A stretch of 38,167 nucleotides of DNA, from the IMG/VR virus record IMGVR_UViG_3300025655_000107, positions 1 to 38,167 of that record; one strand, written 5' to 3'. Origin of the DNA: a virus. The position numbers and the translations under genes were made by a program. The notes below the pieces were generated by a model. The model worked only from the letters and a program-made list of their open reading frames with translations, searched no databases and was not told where the DNA came from. Shown here one piece after another: positions 12,950 to 21,352 of the stretch. Position 1 is the first letter of the stretch. Every line of letters starts with the position of its first letter.

Positions 12950-15900
12950 ATGAGAAAGATACTGTTTGGTACTTTCGTAGCCTTAACCTTAGTAGCCTTA
13001 TCTGGAAACCCACTTGCCATAAACTACATGGCTTCAACTCCATTAATCACTAAAGCCTATGCAGAAAGTACACAGTTTATCGGTTCTGAACGTGGGGATA
13101 CTTGGGAGAAACAATACTATCAGAATGGAGCAAATGTTCTAGTTTATCATACTTTTGGATTACCTGAGTTTATAGATACCCCTCAAGGCTACAAGGCTTA
13201 TTCCATTACAAACACTCCAACTCATATCAACGTTAATTCAAATATAACCCCACTATCTTTTGATAAATCAGATTGTACAAATGAAATATACCATAAAGAC
13301 GGTTCAGGAACTTTCATTCAGGATGAATACTGGAGTGTAGTAACTAACTCCGGTTCTGGATGGAAACTCTATGATATTCTACAGCTTGGCTGTGATTATA
13401 CAACTGGTAATTCAAATGACGGTAAGACTTTGACAGTTCATAGAGAACATCCAAAGGCACAGTTCTTTTCTCAATACACTTTGAATGATGATGGCTCATT
13501 AACAAAGCCTGAACTTACTTTGGTAAATAATGGAGCATATCAAAACGCAACTTTCTCAGGTAATGGTACACAGATTACTCCAGAAGTCATGGGAGGATTT
13601 GAAAACCTCAAAGTCTCCTTTGCTAATGTTTGGAAGGGAGTAAGTGCTAGTTCAATCTCCTTTGACGGTACGACATATTCAGGTCAGGACTTGGCTAATC
13701 TTTTGCCTAATGGTCAGGCTGTTACTTTGAGAAAGGCACAACTTGTAGATAAGATAATCAACTTTGAGACTTCAGAGGGAAATACATTCATCTACGATAC
13801 AACTCTAGGTTATAATGATTTAGTGGCTCTGCAAATTACAAGGAACGGAGCAACTGCTGATATAGTATGGGTATATGGAAAGCCTCAGAATATTAATTTG
13901 GGAGAGGTTATTACACTTGATCCTACTTTTGGTTATGCTGCAGGTACAGATTATCATGCAATAGATAGAAGTGGAGTATCAAGTGCAAGTTGTACCAAAG
14001 GAACTTTGGTTAAATCAACTGTTGAATCATTATCTCTCTATAAAAGAAATTCAGGTTCAGGAGCAAATGATAACTGTATAATTGAAGCGATAATGTGGGA
14101 TATTTCAAGTATTGATGATACATCAATAATTACAGATGTATCACTTAGATATGATATTGATAGTGCTATAAATGCACAAAATTGTGATTACACAAGTATT
14201 GAGGGCGAACCATCAACTCAATCTGCAACTGATTTATGGAATGACATTGATGGTACAGATACTACTACTACAACATTTGTAAGTAATGATTCTGGATGTG
14301 CTTCTACTGGTACTGATAAAACACTTGACTTGGGTGTTAATGCTGATTCAGATTTACAGGCTGAATTATTAGTTGATGATACATGGGGTATTGGAAGATT
14401 ATTTACCGATATGACAAGAGATGGTTCAGATAGAAGATCAGATAGAACTAATGGGGATTATGAATTACAAGTAACATACATTATGCCAATAGTTCCACTA
14501 GCCCCAACAAATGACGGAGTAACAAATGTCGGGGCTGACCTACAATACGACTGGACTTTTGGAACTAACTTTAACAATGCAACACAGCCATCAATAGATA
14601 GCAGTACGGTCTATGTCGGAAATACAAAGTACCAATACACTCCTCTAGCTAACTGGAACGCAACACAAGAGACAGATATTGGAGGTATTACCACTTCATC
14701 TAACTTTGAGGGATTATTTCATTTTGATTCAATTAATTATTTCGGAACTATTACAGAAGAAAATACAAGTGGTGGTTCTTACAGTGAATTAGGTGGTTCA
14801 TCTAATGATAAATTAAAACTTGCAGAGCATATTACTTCGTCAGGTTCATTAGTTGGAAAAACCATAACTGAAATAACTGTTTCATTAAAAGATACAATAG
14901 GTTCTCCTACAGGTACAATTTATGCAAGAAATTGGGATTCATCTGATACCATAAAAAATACTTGTACTGATACATTGGATGCAAGTACAGTTACAGGTAC
15001 TTTTGCTGATTATACTTTTACAGGATGTAATTTTGAAATTGAATCAGGAGATAGATTTGGATTACAATGTGATGGGTGTGATGCTTCAAATAAAGTTGGA
15101 TGGGAACGTAGTACATCAAACACTTATGATGGAACAAATTCAGTTATGGCTACTCATAACGGGGCTTCATGGTCAGATTCCACAGGATTTGATTTTGTAT
15201 TTAGTGTAGAGTATAATGATGAAAATAATAGTGGGTTTTATGATTATTCAGGTAATGATGACCATGCAGAAATCATGAATCCAATAGATACAATAACATT
15301 TGATAATTCTGCAACAAACAGTGTTTTCTCACCTCAAGGTTCATCATTAACAATATCATCATTTACAGTTGCAGATAACGCCAATAAAATATTGATTGTA
15401 TCAACTGGCACGTATAATGGTTCACCGACAGTTTCAGGTGTAACATGGAATGGTGCAAGTGAATCATTTACAAAAGCAGTAAGTCTTGCAGGTAATTATG
15501 ATGTTGAAATATGGTATTTGGTAAACCCAACCGCTACAACAGATGATGTTGTAGTTACTTTTTCTGATTCAACAGCCGGTAATCGTGGTGCTGGTGTTTA
15601 TTCATTTTATAATGTTGACCAAACATCACCAATAGGTGTAACAAATACAGTTGTTGGTGGGACAACTACTTCACCAAATGGAACAATAACCCCAACAACA
15701 GAAGGTTCAATGATAGTTGACTCGTTTTACAATGGATGTGGTACTGTTTCAGGTGTTACAGTTGACCATACAGAGGGTTGGACTCAATTAACTGGCGGTA
15801 CAGATAGGATATTCTCATCACAGTATGATTTAGATCCTACTATTGGTAGTTCTAATGACATAGGTCGAGATGGTACTTGTTCAACTTCATATTCTATGGT

Positions 15901-18900
15901 AATAGCAGAAATCAAACCATCATCTGGTTCTGCAACCATAAAATCATCTCATATTGATACCGGACTCTCCAATGAAATCCAATTGTCAAATGCAGGACTT
16001 AACGTTACAAGTTCCGAGTGGGGAATTAGTGGTACTGGAGACTGGTCAATAAACAGTATTGTTACACTTAACCAAACTGATCCATTCACTTTCCTATCCT
16101 TTGATTCGGGTTCTGAAGTCAAGATAACTTTGGATAATGAGTTTATTGATTTGACTAAAGGAGGCAGTACAATTTTCAATCATACTTTTACTACTCCTTT
16201 AACTTCCACAGCTTATGTCGGAGCTGATTACACAAATGATTTTAACACAGATGATGGTACACAAACTGGTACAGTTTATTCAGTTGATACTGCAACTGAT
16301 GAAGAATTAGATGGTGCTAGTGATAGAACAGCAACAAATCATAATTATACTTTTGATTTACAGACTTTGTTAGGCGAATCAGTAGGCGATACATGGGGGT
16401 ACAGATTTACCTTTGATGGCACTTGTTCAAGTGGTAGTAATAGTGCATTTACTTTTGTTATGATTACAGATGGTGATGCTACACGAAATGGTCATACTTC
16501 CGGAGCTCAAAAGGGAATTGGTTTTGATACTGTTAATTGTGATTTGCAAGGAATTATTCAGGATGCACAAACTCCAATCAGTTCATTAACTGGAACTGTT
16601 AGTGGTTCAATTTCTGATAGTACGACTTATTACGTTCAGATAACTTCGGAATCTACCGACGACATTAATGTTTGTGTTTCTACAAGTGATTCACATTCAT
16701 GTGATGTATTGGATTCTGATATTAGTCATGCTAGTTTTTCAGTAGCACTACGTTATCTTAAATTCCAAAACTGGACTATTGCCCCTATCGGATCAGTGGG
16801 TTCATGGACTCAACAATTTGACAATATAGAGTTTTGTAATAACTCTATTAATTTTGACACTTGTAATCCATATACTCTAAGTCCTCCTCAAGCATTAACA
16901 ATCACTAGAGACACTTCAGGAAACTATGAAACTTTGATTAATGGTACAGAATCAGTAACCAGTACGGATGCTACAACACTTGGCACAGTTACTAATGACT
17001 TGTACCACATTGGATTTGATACCAGTCTAGGTAATAGTGGTACTTGGAGACTAGATGAACTATCAATAAGATCAGATGAACAAACTGCTCAGGATAGTGC
17101 TGACTTTGGAGAAAGAATACAGCCATTTACTTATCAGGCTAGTGTAACTGCCCCAACTACAACTTATACTCATACTGGATTTGTCGGAGCAACCGATTCA
17201 TGTTTCAAGGTTACAGCTTGGAATAGTGTTGGAGAATCTACTGCTAGTGGTATAGAATGTGGTACAGCAAGTGATCCTAGTCCAACCCAACCCACAGGAT
17301 TATTAGCTACTGATATTTCAGAGTCAAGGATTGATCTCTCATGGGATACTGCTCCAGTCTATGATAATATTACAGGTTATAGAATATTCTACGAGTCTCC
17401 AGTAGGTAACGGATGGATAAAACTTGTCAATGATACAGGTACAAGTACCGTTACATATTCCCATACCTCACTATCTACAAAGACACAGTACAATTACATG
17501 GTAGCCGGAATTAACGCAACTGGAGTAGGTAGTAATTCTACTGCCTCAAATACATATACTTGGGGTGTACCTGATGCTCCAACTGGATTTAGTATAATCA
17601 ATCCGACAGTAGATACACTTAATTTGAATTATACTGCAAGTGTACCTTTTGGTTATCCGGTTACTGGTTATGAGGTTTATCGAGACAACGTACAAATCTC
17701 AGCCGACATTGGTAATGTTACATCATATACTGACACAGGATTAGGAGCTGTAACAAGTTACGACTATGCAGTAAGAGCTCTCAGTTCCTTTGGTAGTTCT
17801 GGATGGGCTAATGCCACAGGTACGACAGTAACCGAGCCTCCTACCAGTCTAACAGTTAATGACTGTTATCACACTTGTACGACTCAGTTGAATCTTGAAT
17901 GGGTAGCTCCAGTACCGGATACCGGTGTGAATGGTTACAAGATTGAAACCGAGTCTCCTATTGGGGGTGGATGGAGTACACTTGTAGCAAATACAACTAC
18001 TACTACATTATATTACAATCATACAGGATTGGCCAATGATGGAGTTTTCCATAACTATAGAATCTATGCCTTAACTCCAGATGGCCAATCTGCAGTATCA
18101 AACACTTATGCTTATACCACTCACAAACTACCTGACTCTATTACTGACTTGGTAGTAACGGATGATGGATTACTACAGTTTGTTTTGAACTGGAGTGTGC
18201 CAAGTAATTTGTATGGTACTTTATCTGGATACATGATTAACTATACTACTCCGGCTGGAGATCCTCTAACTATTGAAACTTCAGATACAGGTAGTACATC
18301 AACTACCTATACAAAAGCAGGTAATGATCCTACAGTAGAATATTCATTCAGAGTTTCTGCAGTAACCAATCATGGTACAAACAGTACTCTGGGTAATATC
18401 TTCAATTATACTTTAACAACTCCATTGGAGGTAGGAGATTTGACATTTAGCACTGAAGATAATACCAATGTAGTTCCGTACTCTTACATGGTAATTCCAG
18501 TAAGTGATACTACAGATACAATTAGAGTAACGTTTGATTCCAGTTTTACTACAGATTGTACCATTGAACAAACTCTAGCCGGTACGACAAATTCCTATAC
18601 CGGACTTAGTGAAACAGCCGGTTCAGGTAGTTCAGTATATCACGACTTTAGTGTTCAGAATACAGGTAATGATGTTTTAGAGTTTGATTGTTGGGATCAA
18701 ACTGATCCAACTCAAAACGGTCAATTTCTATTTACTATTGACCAAACAGGATTAACAAGTACTGCCATGCCTTTAGTTGGTCAAGTGCAAAACTTTACTG
18801 GAGGACTTTATGGTACTAATGGAGAGTTTGGAGAATTTGACTTAATCACTCTATTTGTTATCATACTTTCTATGCTAGGCTTTAATAGAAAGCATCCAGC

Positions 18901-19036
18901 CTTAGGAGTGGGATTTATGGTAGTAGCTTTAGGAGCAACAAGATATTACGGATTAATCGGAGATATATCATTAGCAGTAGGTGGTATAGCATTAATCTCT
19001 GTATTAGCAATAGGGGTAGGACTAAAGAAATACTAG
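12950..19036 (+). CDS. giant multidomain surface protein, probable receptor-binding protein
   Basis: Start set at the ATG at 12950 (MRKILFGTF), 7 codons inside the open frame, after GAGGT. 2028 aa: signal peptide 1-41 (ending KAYA); N-terminal domain about 42-520; concanavalin/LamG-type domain pieces near 586 (FEGLFHFD), 760 (GFYDYSGNDDHAEI), 996-1095 and 1302-1380; other beta-sandwich segments between these; four fibronectin type III domains about 1441-1827; a stalk; and two or three C-terminal membrane helices about 1965-2028. Very rich in Asn-X-Ser/Thr. Probably the glycosylated host-binding spike, anchored in the viral membrane. Confidence 0.9.
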   Translation: MRKILFGTFVALTLVALSGNPLAINYMASTPLITKAYAESTQFIGSERGDTWEKQYYQNGANVLVYHTFGLPEFIDTPQGYKAYSITNTPTHINVNSNITPLSFDKSDCTNEIYHKDGSGTFIQDEYWSVVTNSGSGWKLYDILQLGCDYTTGNSNDGKTLTVHREHPKAQFFSQYTLNDDGSLTKPELTLVNNGAYQNATFSGNGTQITPEVMGGFENLKVSFANVWKGVSASSISFDGTTYSGQDLANLLPNGQAVTLRKAQLVDKIINFETSEGNTFIYDTTLGYNDLVALQITRNGATADIVWVYGKPQNINLGEVITLDPTFGYAAGTDYHAIDRSGVSSASCTKGTLVKSTVESLSLYKRNSGSGANDNCIIEAIMWDISSIDDTSIITDVSLRYDIDSAINAQNCDYTSIEGEPSTQSATDLWNDIDGTDTTTTTFVSNDSGCASTGTDKTLDLGVNADSDLQAELLVDDTWGIGRLFTDMTRDGSDRRSDRTNGDYELQVTYIMPIVPLAPTNDGVTNVGADLQYDWTFGTNFNNATQPSIDSSTVYVGNTKYQYTPLANWNATQETDIGGITTSSNFEGLFHFDSINYFGTITEENTSGGSYSELGGSSNDKLKLAEHITSSGSLVGKTITEITVSLKDTIGSPTGTIYARNWDSSDTIKNTCTDTLDASTVTGTFADYTFTGCNFEIESGDRFGLQCDGCDASNKVGWERSTSNTYDGTNSVMATHNGASWSDSTGFDFVFSVEYNDENNSGFYDYSGNDDHAEIMNPIDTITFDNSATNSVFSPQGSSLTISSFTVADNANKILIVSTGTYNGSPTVSGVTWNGASESFTKAVSLAGNYDVEIWYLVNPTATTDDVVVTFSDSTAGNRGAGVYSFYNVDQTSPIGVTNTVVGGTTTSPNGTITPTTEGSMIVDSFYNGCGTVSGVTVDHTEGWTQLTGGTDRIFSSQYDLDPTIGSSNDIGRDGTCSTSYSMVIAEIKPSSGSATIKSSHIDTGLSNEIQLSNAGLNVTSSEWGISGTGDWSINSIVTLNQTDPFTFLSFDSGSEVKITLDNEFIDLTKGGSTIFNHTFTTPLTSTAYVGADYTNDFNTDDGTQTGTVYSVDTATDEELDGASDRTATNHNYTFDLQTLLGESVGDTWGYRFTFDGTCSSGSNSAFTFVMITDGDATRNGHTSGAQKGIGFDTVNCDLQGIIQDAQTPISSLTGTVSGSISDSTTYYVQITSESTDDINVCVSTSDSHSCDVLDSDISHASFSVALRYLKFQNWTIAPIGSVGSWTQQFDNIEFCNNSINFDTCNPYTLSPPQALTITRDTSGNYETLINGTESVTSTDATTLGTVTNDLYHIGFDTSLGNSGTWRLDELSIRSDEQTAQDSADFGERIQPFTYQASVTAPTTTYTHTGFVGATDSCFKVTAWNSVGESTASGIECGTASDPSPTQPTGLLATDISESRIDLSWDTAPVYDNITGYRIFYESPVGNGWIKLVNDTGTSTVTYSHTSLSTKTQYNYMVAGINATGVGSNSTASNTYTWGVPDAPTGFSIINPTVDTLNLNYTASVPFGYPVTGYEVYRDNVQISADIGNVTSYTDTGLGAVTSYDYAVRALSSFGSSGWANATGTTVTEPPTSLTVNDCYHTCTTQLNLEWVAPVPDTGVNGYKIETESPIGGGWSTLVANTTTTTLYYNHTGLANDGVFHNYRIYALTPDGQSAVSNTYAYTTHKLPDSITDLVVTDDGLLQFVLNWSVPSNLYGTLSGYMINYTTPAGDPLTIETSDTGSTSTTYTKAGNDPTVEYSFRVSAVTNHGTNSTLGNIFNYTLTTPLEVGDLTFSTEDNTNVVPYSYMVIPVSDTTDTIRVTFDSSFTTDCTIEQTLAGTTNSYTGLSETAGSGSSVYHDFSVQNTGNDVLEFDCWDQTDPTQNGQFLFTIDQTGLTSTAMPLVGQVQNFTGGLYGTNGEFGEFDLITLFVIILSMLGFNRKHPALGVGFMVVALGATRYYGLIGDISLAVGGIALISVLAIGVGLKKY

Positions 19037-19046
19037 GTGGATATGA

Positions 19047-19466
19047 ATGATCGACAAAGCACTCATTTTAGTTATGTTCTTTTATGCTGCAGGATTTAGT
19101 TTAGTAGGAGTTCAATATACTTTAGCTGATGTTTATAATATTACTCTAGTATCTCCGGTTTCAGGAGCTCCTATTGAATCTGCATTAGTTGGTTACTTAC
19201 AAGAACAAAAATTTAATGAAACAACTGAAAATATTAAAACAGCTAACTTTACAACAAACAGTACATTTTTTGACAGAGTTGAAACCTTTACCACAGGAGC
19301 AGCTTTTGTGGCATGGGAAATTATCGGATTAATGACCGGAACATACATCTTTTACATGATGAACCTTATGTTAGGAGAGGGATTTGATATATGGACAACA
19401 GCTATTATTGCATTATATGTAATGTTATTAGCAAGGGCAATACTTGGATATGTGAGAGGAATCTAA
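19047..19466 (+). CDS. 139-aa envelope protein with glycosylatable ectodomain
   Basis: ATG with a GGTGG ribosome site, 10 nt after the giant spike gene. An N-terminal helix (about 4-25, possible uncleaved signal) is followed by a 55-residue exposed part with four sequons (NIT, NET, NFT, NST) and then two membrane helices (about 85-135). Probably part of the spike or envelope complex; family not recognised. Confidence 0.8.
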   Translation: MIDKALILVMFFYAAGFSLVGVQYTLADVYNITLVSPVSGAPIESALVGYLQEQKFNETTENIKTANFTTNSTFFDRVETFTTGAAFVAWEIIGLMTGTYIFYMMNLMLGEGFDIWTTAIIALYVMLLARAILGYVRGI

Positions 19467-19467
19467 A

Positions 19468-19836
19468 ATGGCAGATGTATCAGTTATAGAATTTATTGTC
19501 TATGCTCTAGTTGGTTATTCAGGAATAGTATTGTTAATTTCTTCAGCCTTTAGAGAAATTCCTGCAACTGCTTCAGGTTCAACAATTAGAGCTATATGGA
19601 TACTACCATCTTTGTTTTGTGTCTATATGTTAGCTAGTGCTGGAACTGATATTTACTTTGAAGAAACTACAACTACTTTGATAAATCAAAACACTACAGA
19701 AACATGGACTGAAACACAACAAGATAAAATTACTTTGTATCAGCCAGTATGGGTTACTTTACATATTTTGTTTTTCTTTATGCTACTCATATTCTTTATT
19801 TGGAACATCATACAGTTATTGGTTAAGAGAGAATGA
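19468..19836 (+). CDS. 122-aa three-helix membrane protein
   Basis: ATG one base after the previous stop. Helices at about 8-27, 42-60 and 92-115; between the second and third lies an exposed loop with Thr-rich sequons (NQNTTETW) that STT3 could modify. Overlaps the next gene by ATGA. Not recognised. Confidence 0.8.
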   Translation: MADVSVIEFIVYALVGYSGIVLLISSAFREIPATASGSTIRAIWILPSLFCVYMLASAGTDIYFEETTTTLINQNTTETWTETQQDKITLYQPVWVTLHILFFFMLLIFFIWNIIQLLVKRE

Positions 19837-20648
19837 ACAACGGAATACCAACAATAATTATTGCTTCAGTCTTTGTAGTTATTGGAGGATTACTTTTTCT
19901 AGGATATGAGGAGGGAGAAAGTATTGGTATCCCTCCTAGAACCGATATATCCCCACTATCAATTCACCTTGATTTAGAACCAAGTTATACTATTAATGAC
20001 AAGTTTGGTAAGAACAATGATGTTGATGATTCTTGGGAGGATATTTGGAATGGTGATGGAACTATAACACTTCTTACGTCTCCTAGTACATTTACAGTTA
20101 CAAGTATAGGTGAGGATACTTCTGGAGGTACTGGAGCAAGAACTATTGTTCTTGAGGGATTGGATTCCACTTGGGCTACTCAATCAGTTACGGTTACATT
20201 GGATTCAACTACTCCTCCAGTAACAGCCGAGACTTGGTTAAGACTTAATCGTGCTTATGTTGTTGATGTAGGAAGTGGAGGTGTCAATGCAAATGAAATT
20301 ATAATTACAGCAAGTACTGGAAATTCGACACAGGGAGATATTTTGGCTGGAGAGGGACAAACACAAAAAGCAATTTACACTATTCCTTTGGGCTACACTG
20401 GATTCCTTGAAGCTGGTATGGTCTCAAGTCATTCAGGTCAGGAAATAACAGCTCAATTATTAACAAGATTGCCTGATGAGTCATGGAGAGTAAAATATGA
20501 ATTAATTATTGATAATAATCATTTTGATTTTCCTCTAGTTGGTTCAGCCCCATTACCTGAAAAGACTGACATTAAATGGAGAGCTCAGGGAGCTCATCAA
20601 AACAATGATGTTAATGCTGGGTGGAAATTGGTGTTAAGAGAAAATTGA
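19833..20648 (+). CDS. membrane-anchored beta-sandwich virion protein of a phage family
   Basis: 271 aa. An N-terminal membrane helix (about 6-24) is followed by a beta-rich ectodomain with KFGKNNDVDDSWEDIWNGDG near 58, GTGARTIVLEGLD near 101, RLNRAYVVDVGSGGVNANEI near 137 and AGEGQTQKAIYTIPLGYTG near 172. I know this series from structural proteins of many bacteriophages and from large environmental viruses, where it has no membrane anchor. Here an anchor has been joined to the phage-type domain. It may form a decoration or spike on the envelope. Confidence 0.85.
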   Translation: MNNGIPTIIIASVFVVIGGLLFLGYEEGESIGIPPRTDISPLSIHLDLEPSYTINDKFGKNNDVDDSWEDIWNGDGTITLLTSPSTFTVTSIGEDTSGGTGARTIVLEGLDSTWATQSVTVTLDSTTPPVTAETWLRLNRAYVVDVGSGGVNANEIIITASTGNSTQGDILAGEGQTQKAIYTIPLGYTGFLEAGMVSSHSGQEITAQLLTRLPDESWRVKYELIIDNNHFDFPLVGSAPLPEKTDIKWRAQGAHQNNDVNAGWKLVLREN

Positions 20649-20746
20649 AGAATAGAGTAACTTGCAGTAAATGTGGAACTGAAAATCATTTTGCTAATTT
20701 AAAATGTAGTAATCCTGATTGTGAGCACACATTACTACCAAACTAA
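20645..20746 (+). CDS. 33-aa zinc-ribbon microprotein
   Basis: TTG start in a TTGA overlap. The product has CSKCGTEN and, 14 residues later, CSNPDCEH: a small zinc ribbon with almost nothing around it. Last gene of the virion region. Confidence 0.7.
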   Translation: MKNRVTCSKCGTENHFANLKCSNPDCEHTLLPN

Positions 20747-20749
20747 TTT

Positions 20750-20770
20750 ATACTACATAATACTACATTA
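20750..20770 (+). promoter_or_regulatory. tandem 10-bp ATACTACA sites
   Basis: ATACTACATA followed directly by ATACTACATT: two direct repeats with a period of 10 bp, one helical turn. The same arrangement overlaps the promoters at 2939 and 31155, so one regulator may bind all three. Confidence 0.5.
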
Positions 20771-20855
20771 TAGTGAGGCTAGAACCATGAATAACCAATA
20801 GTGGCACGAGTTTTGTTTCTCGCATTGACGCCTCAACTTTTTAATTCACGTTTAG

Positions 20856-20892
20856 TGTACGGTTATGAAAACCATACATTAGAAACCGTACA
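20856..20892. repeat. inverted pair of GTACGGTT sites
   Basis: TGTACGGTT (20856-20864) pairs with AACCGTACA (20884-20892); a third related AAACCATACATT lies between them at 20868. Part of the five-site set of this region. Confidence 0.7.
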
Positions 20893-20939
20893 TTGATAGT
20901 ATCACTCACGCCTAGAGCATAGTATTTCATACCATTACT

Positions 20940-20961
20940 AGCTATACAGATTTGTATAGCT
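20940..20961. repeat. 9-bp inverted repeat
   Basis: AGCTATACA - GATT - TGTATAGCT is perfectly symmetrical with a 4-bp spacer, a typical dimeric protein site. Confidence 0.7.
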
Positions 20962-21016
20962 GTTAAAAAATTCGTGCCTAAATTTCATTTTTGTACTTCT
21001 ATATGGTAGATAATGA

Positions 21017-21090
21017 AAACTGTACATACATACATTACAAAATATAACACTGTTTGTGCCTAGAGAGAAAAATGTATGTATGTACGGTTT
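21017..21090. repeat. 20-bp inverted repeat with ACAT repeats
   Basis: The arm at 21017-21036 (AAACTGTACATACATACATT) pairs with 21071-21090, with one mismatch. The 34-bp spacer includes GTGCCTAGAG. The outer ends contain the AAAC(C/T)GTACAT site shared with 20856-20892. Confidence 0.85.
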
Positions 21091-21133
21091 ATTCTGTAAT
21101 TAAACTCAGAGAAAAAATAATTTGACCAAAATC

Positions 21134-21166
21134 TTTATAATATAATCTAGTTAGGTAAGTTTGGCG
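21134..21166 (+). promoter_or_regulatory. leaderless promoter of the replication operon
   Basis: TTTATAAT (21134-21141) lies 25-32 nt before the GTG start at 21166 with no ribosome site. The GTG is part of GGCGTG, the reverse complement of the CACGCC word found near several other promoters. Confidence 0.65.
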
Positions 21167-21351
21167 TGAAAGCAATTCAAAACTATTCAATAAACGTAGT
21201 TGTTTTAGAAAACTTTAACGATATTGTACCAGCCCAAACTAGATCAAAAGTGATTGAGGCTTTAATGATTCAATTTATGATTGATGAGGGGAATGAGCCC
21301 CCTCATACTATGGTCAGTATAGACGAGTCTCCTAACAAGGAGGATCGATAA
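21166..21351 (+). CDS. 61-aa possible ribbon-helix-helix protein
   Basis: GTG start from a leaderless promoter; ends one base before the PrimPol gene. The first part reads as a strand (YSINVVVLEN), then two helices (about 22-45, with TRSKVIEALMIQFM), then an acidic tail. The strand-helix-helix order suggests a ribbon-helix-helix DNA-binding protein that could control its own operon, but the match is loose. Confidence 0.65.
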   Translation: MKAIQNYSINVVVLENFNDIVPAQTRSKVIEALMIQFMIDEGNEPPHTMVSIDESPNKEDR

Positions 21352-21352
21352 T

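Larger units (their letters stand above)
20747..21165. other. repeat-rich non-coding region upstream of the replication gene
   Basis: About 420 bp without a gene. It holds five copies of an AAACCGTACATT-like site in both directions, a 20-bp inverted repeat (21017-21036 with 21071-21090, one mismatch), a 9-bp inverted repeat (20940-20961), tandem ATACTACA sites (20750-20770) and several GCCTAGAG words. Placed before the PrimPol-helicase operon, it is a second candidate origin or a complex control region. Confidence 0.6.

Noticed and set aside
20940-20961. tRNA or attachment-site remnant near inverted repeats
   Set aside because: Only a short symmetrical site; no TPsiC-like arm, CCA end or cloverleaf could be drawn. 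I found no tRNA or rRNA elsewhere either.
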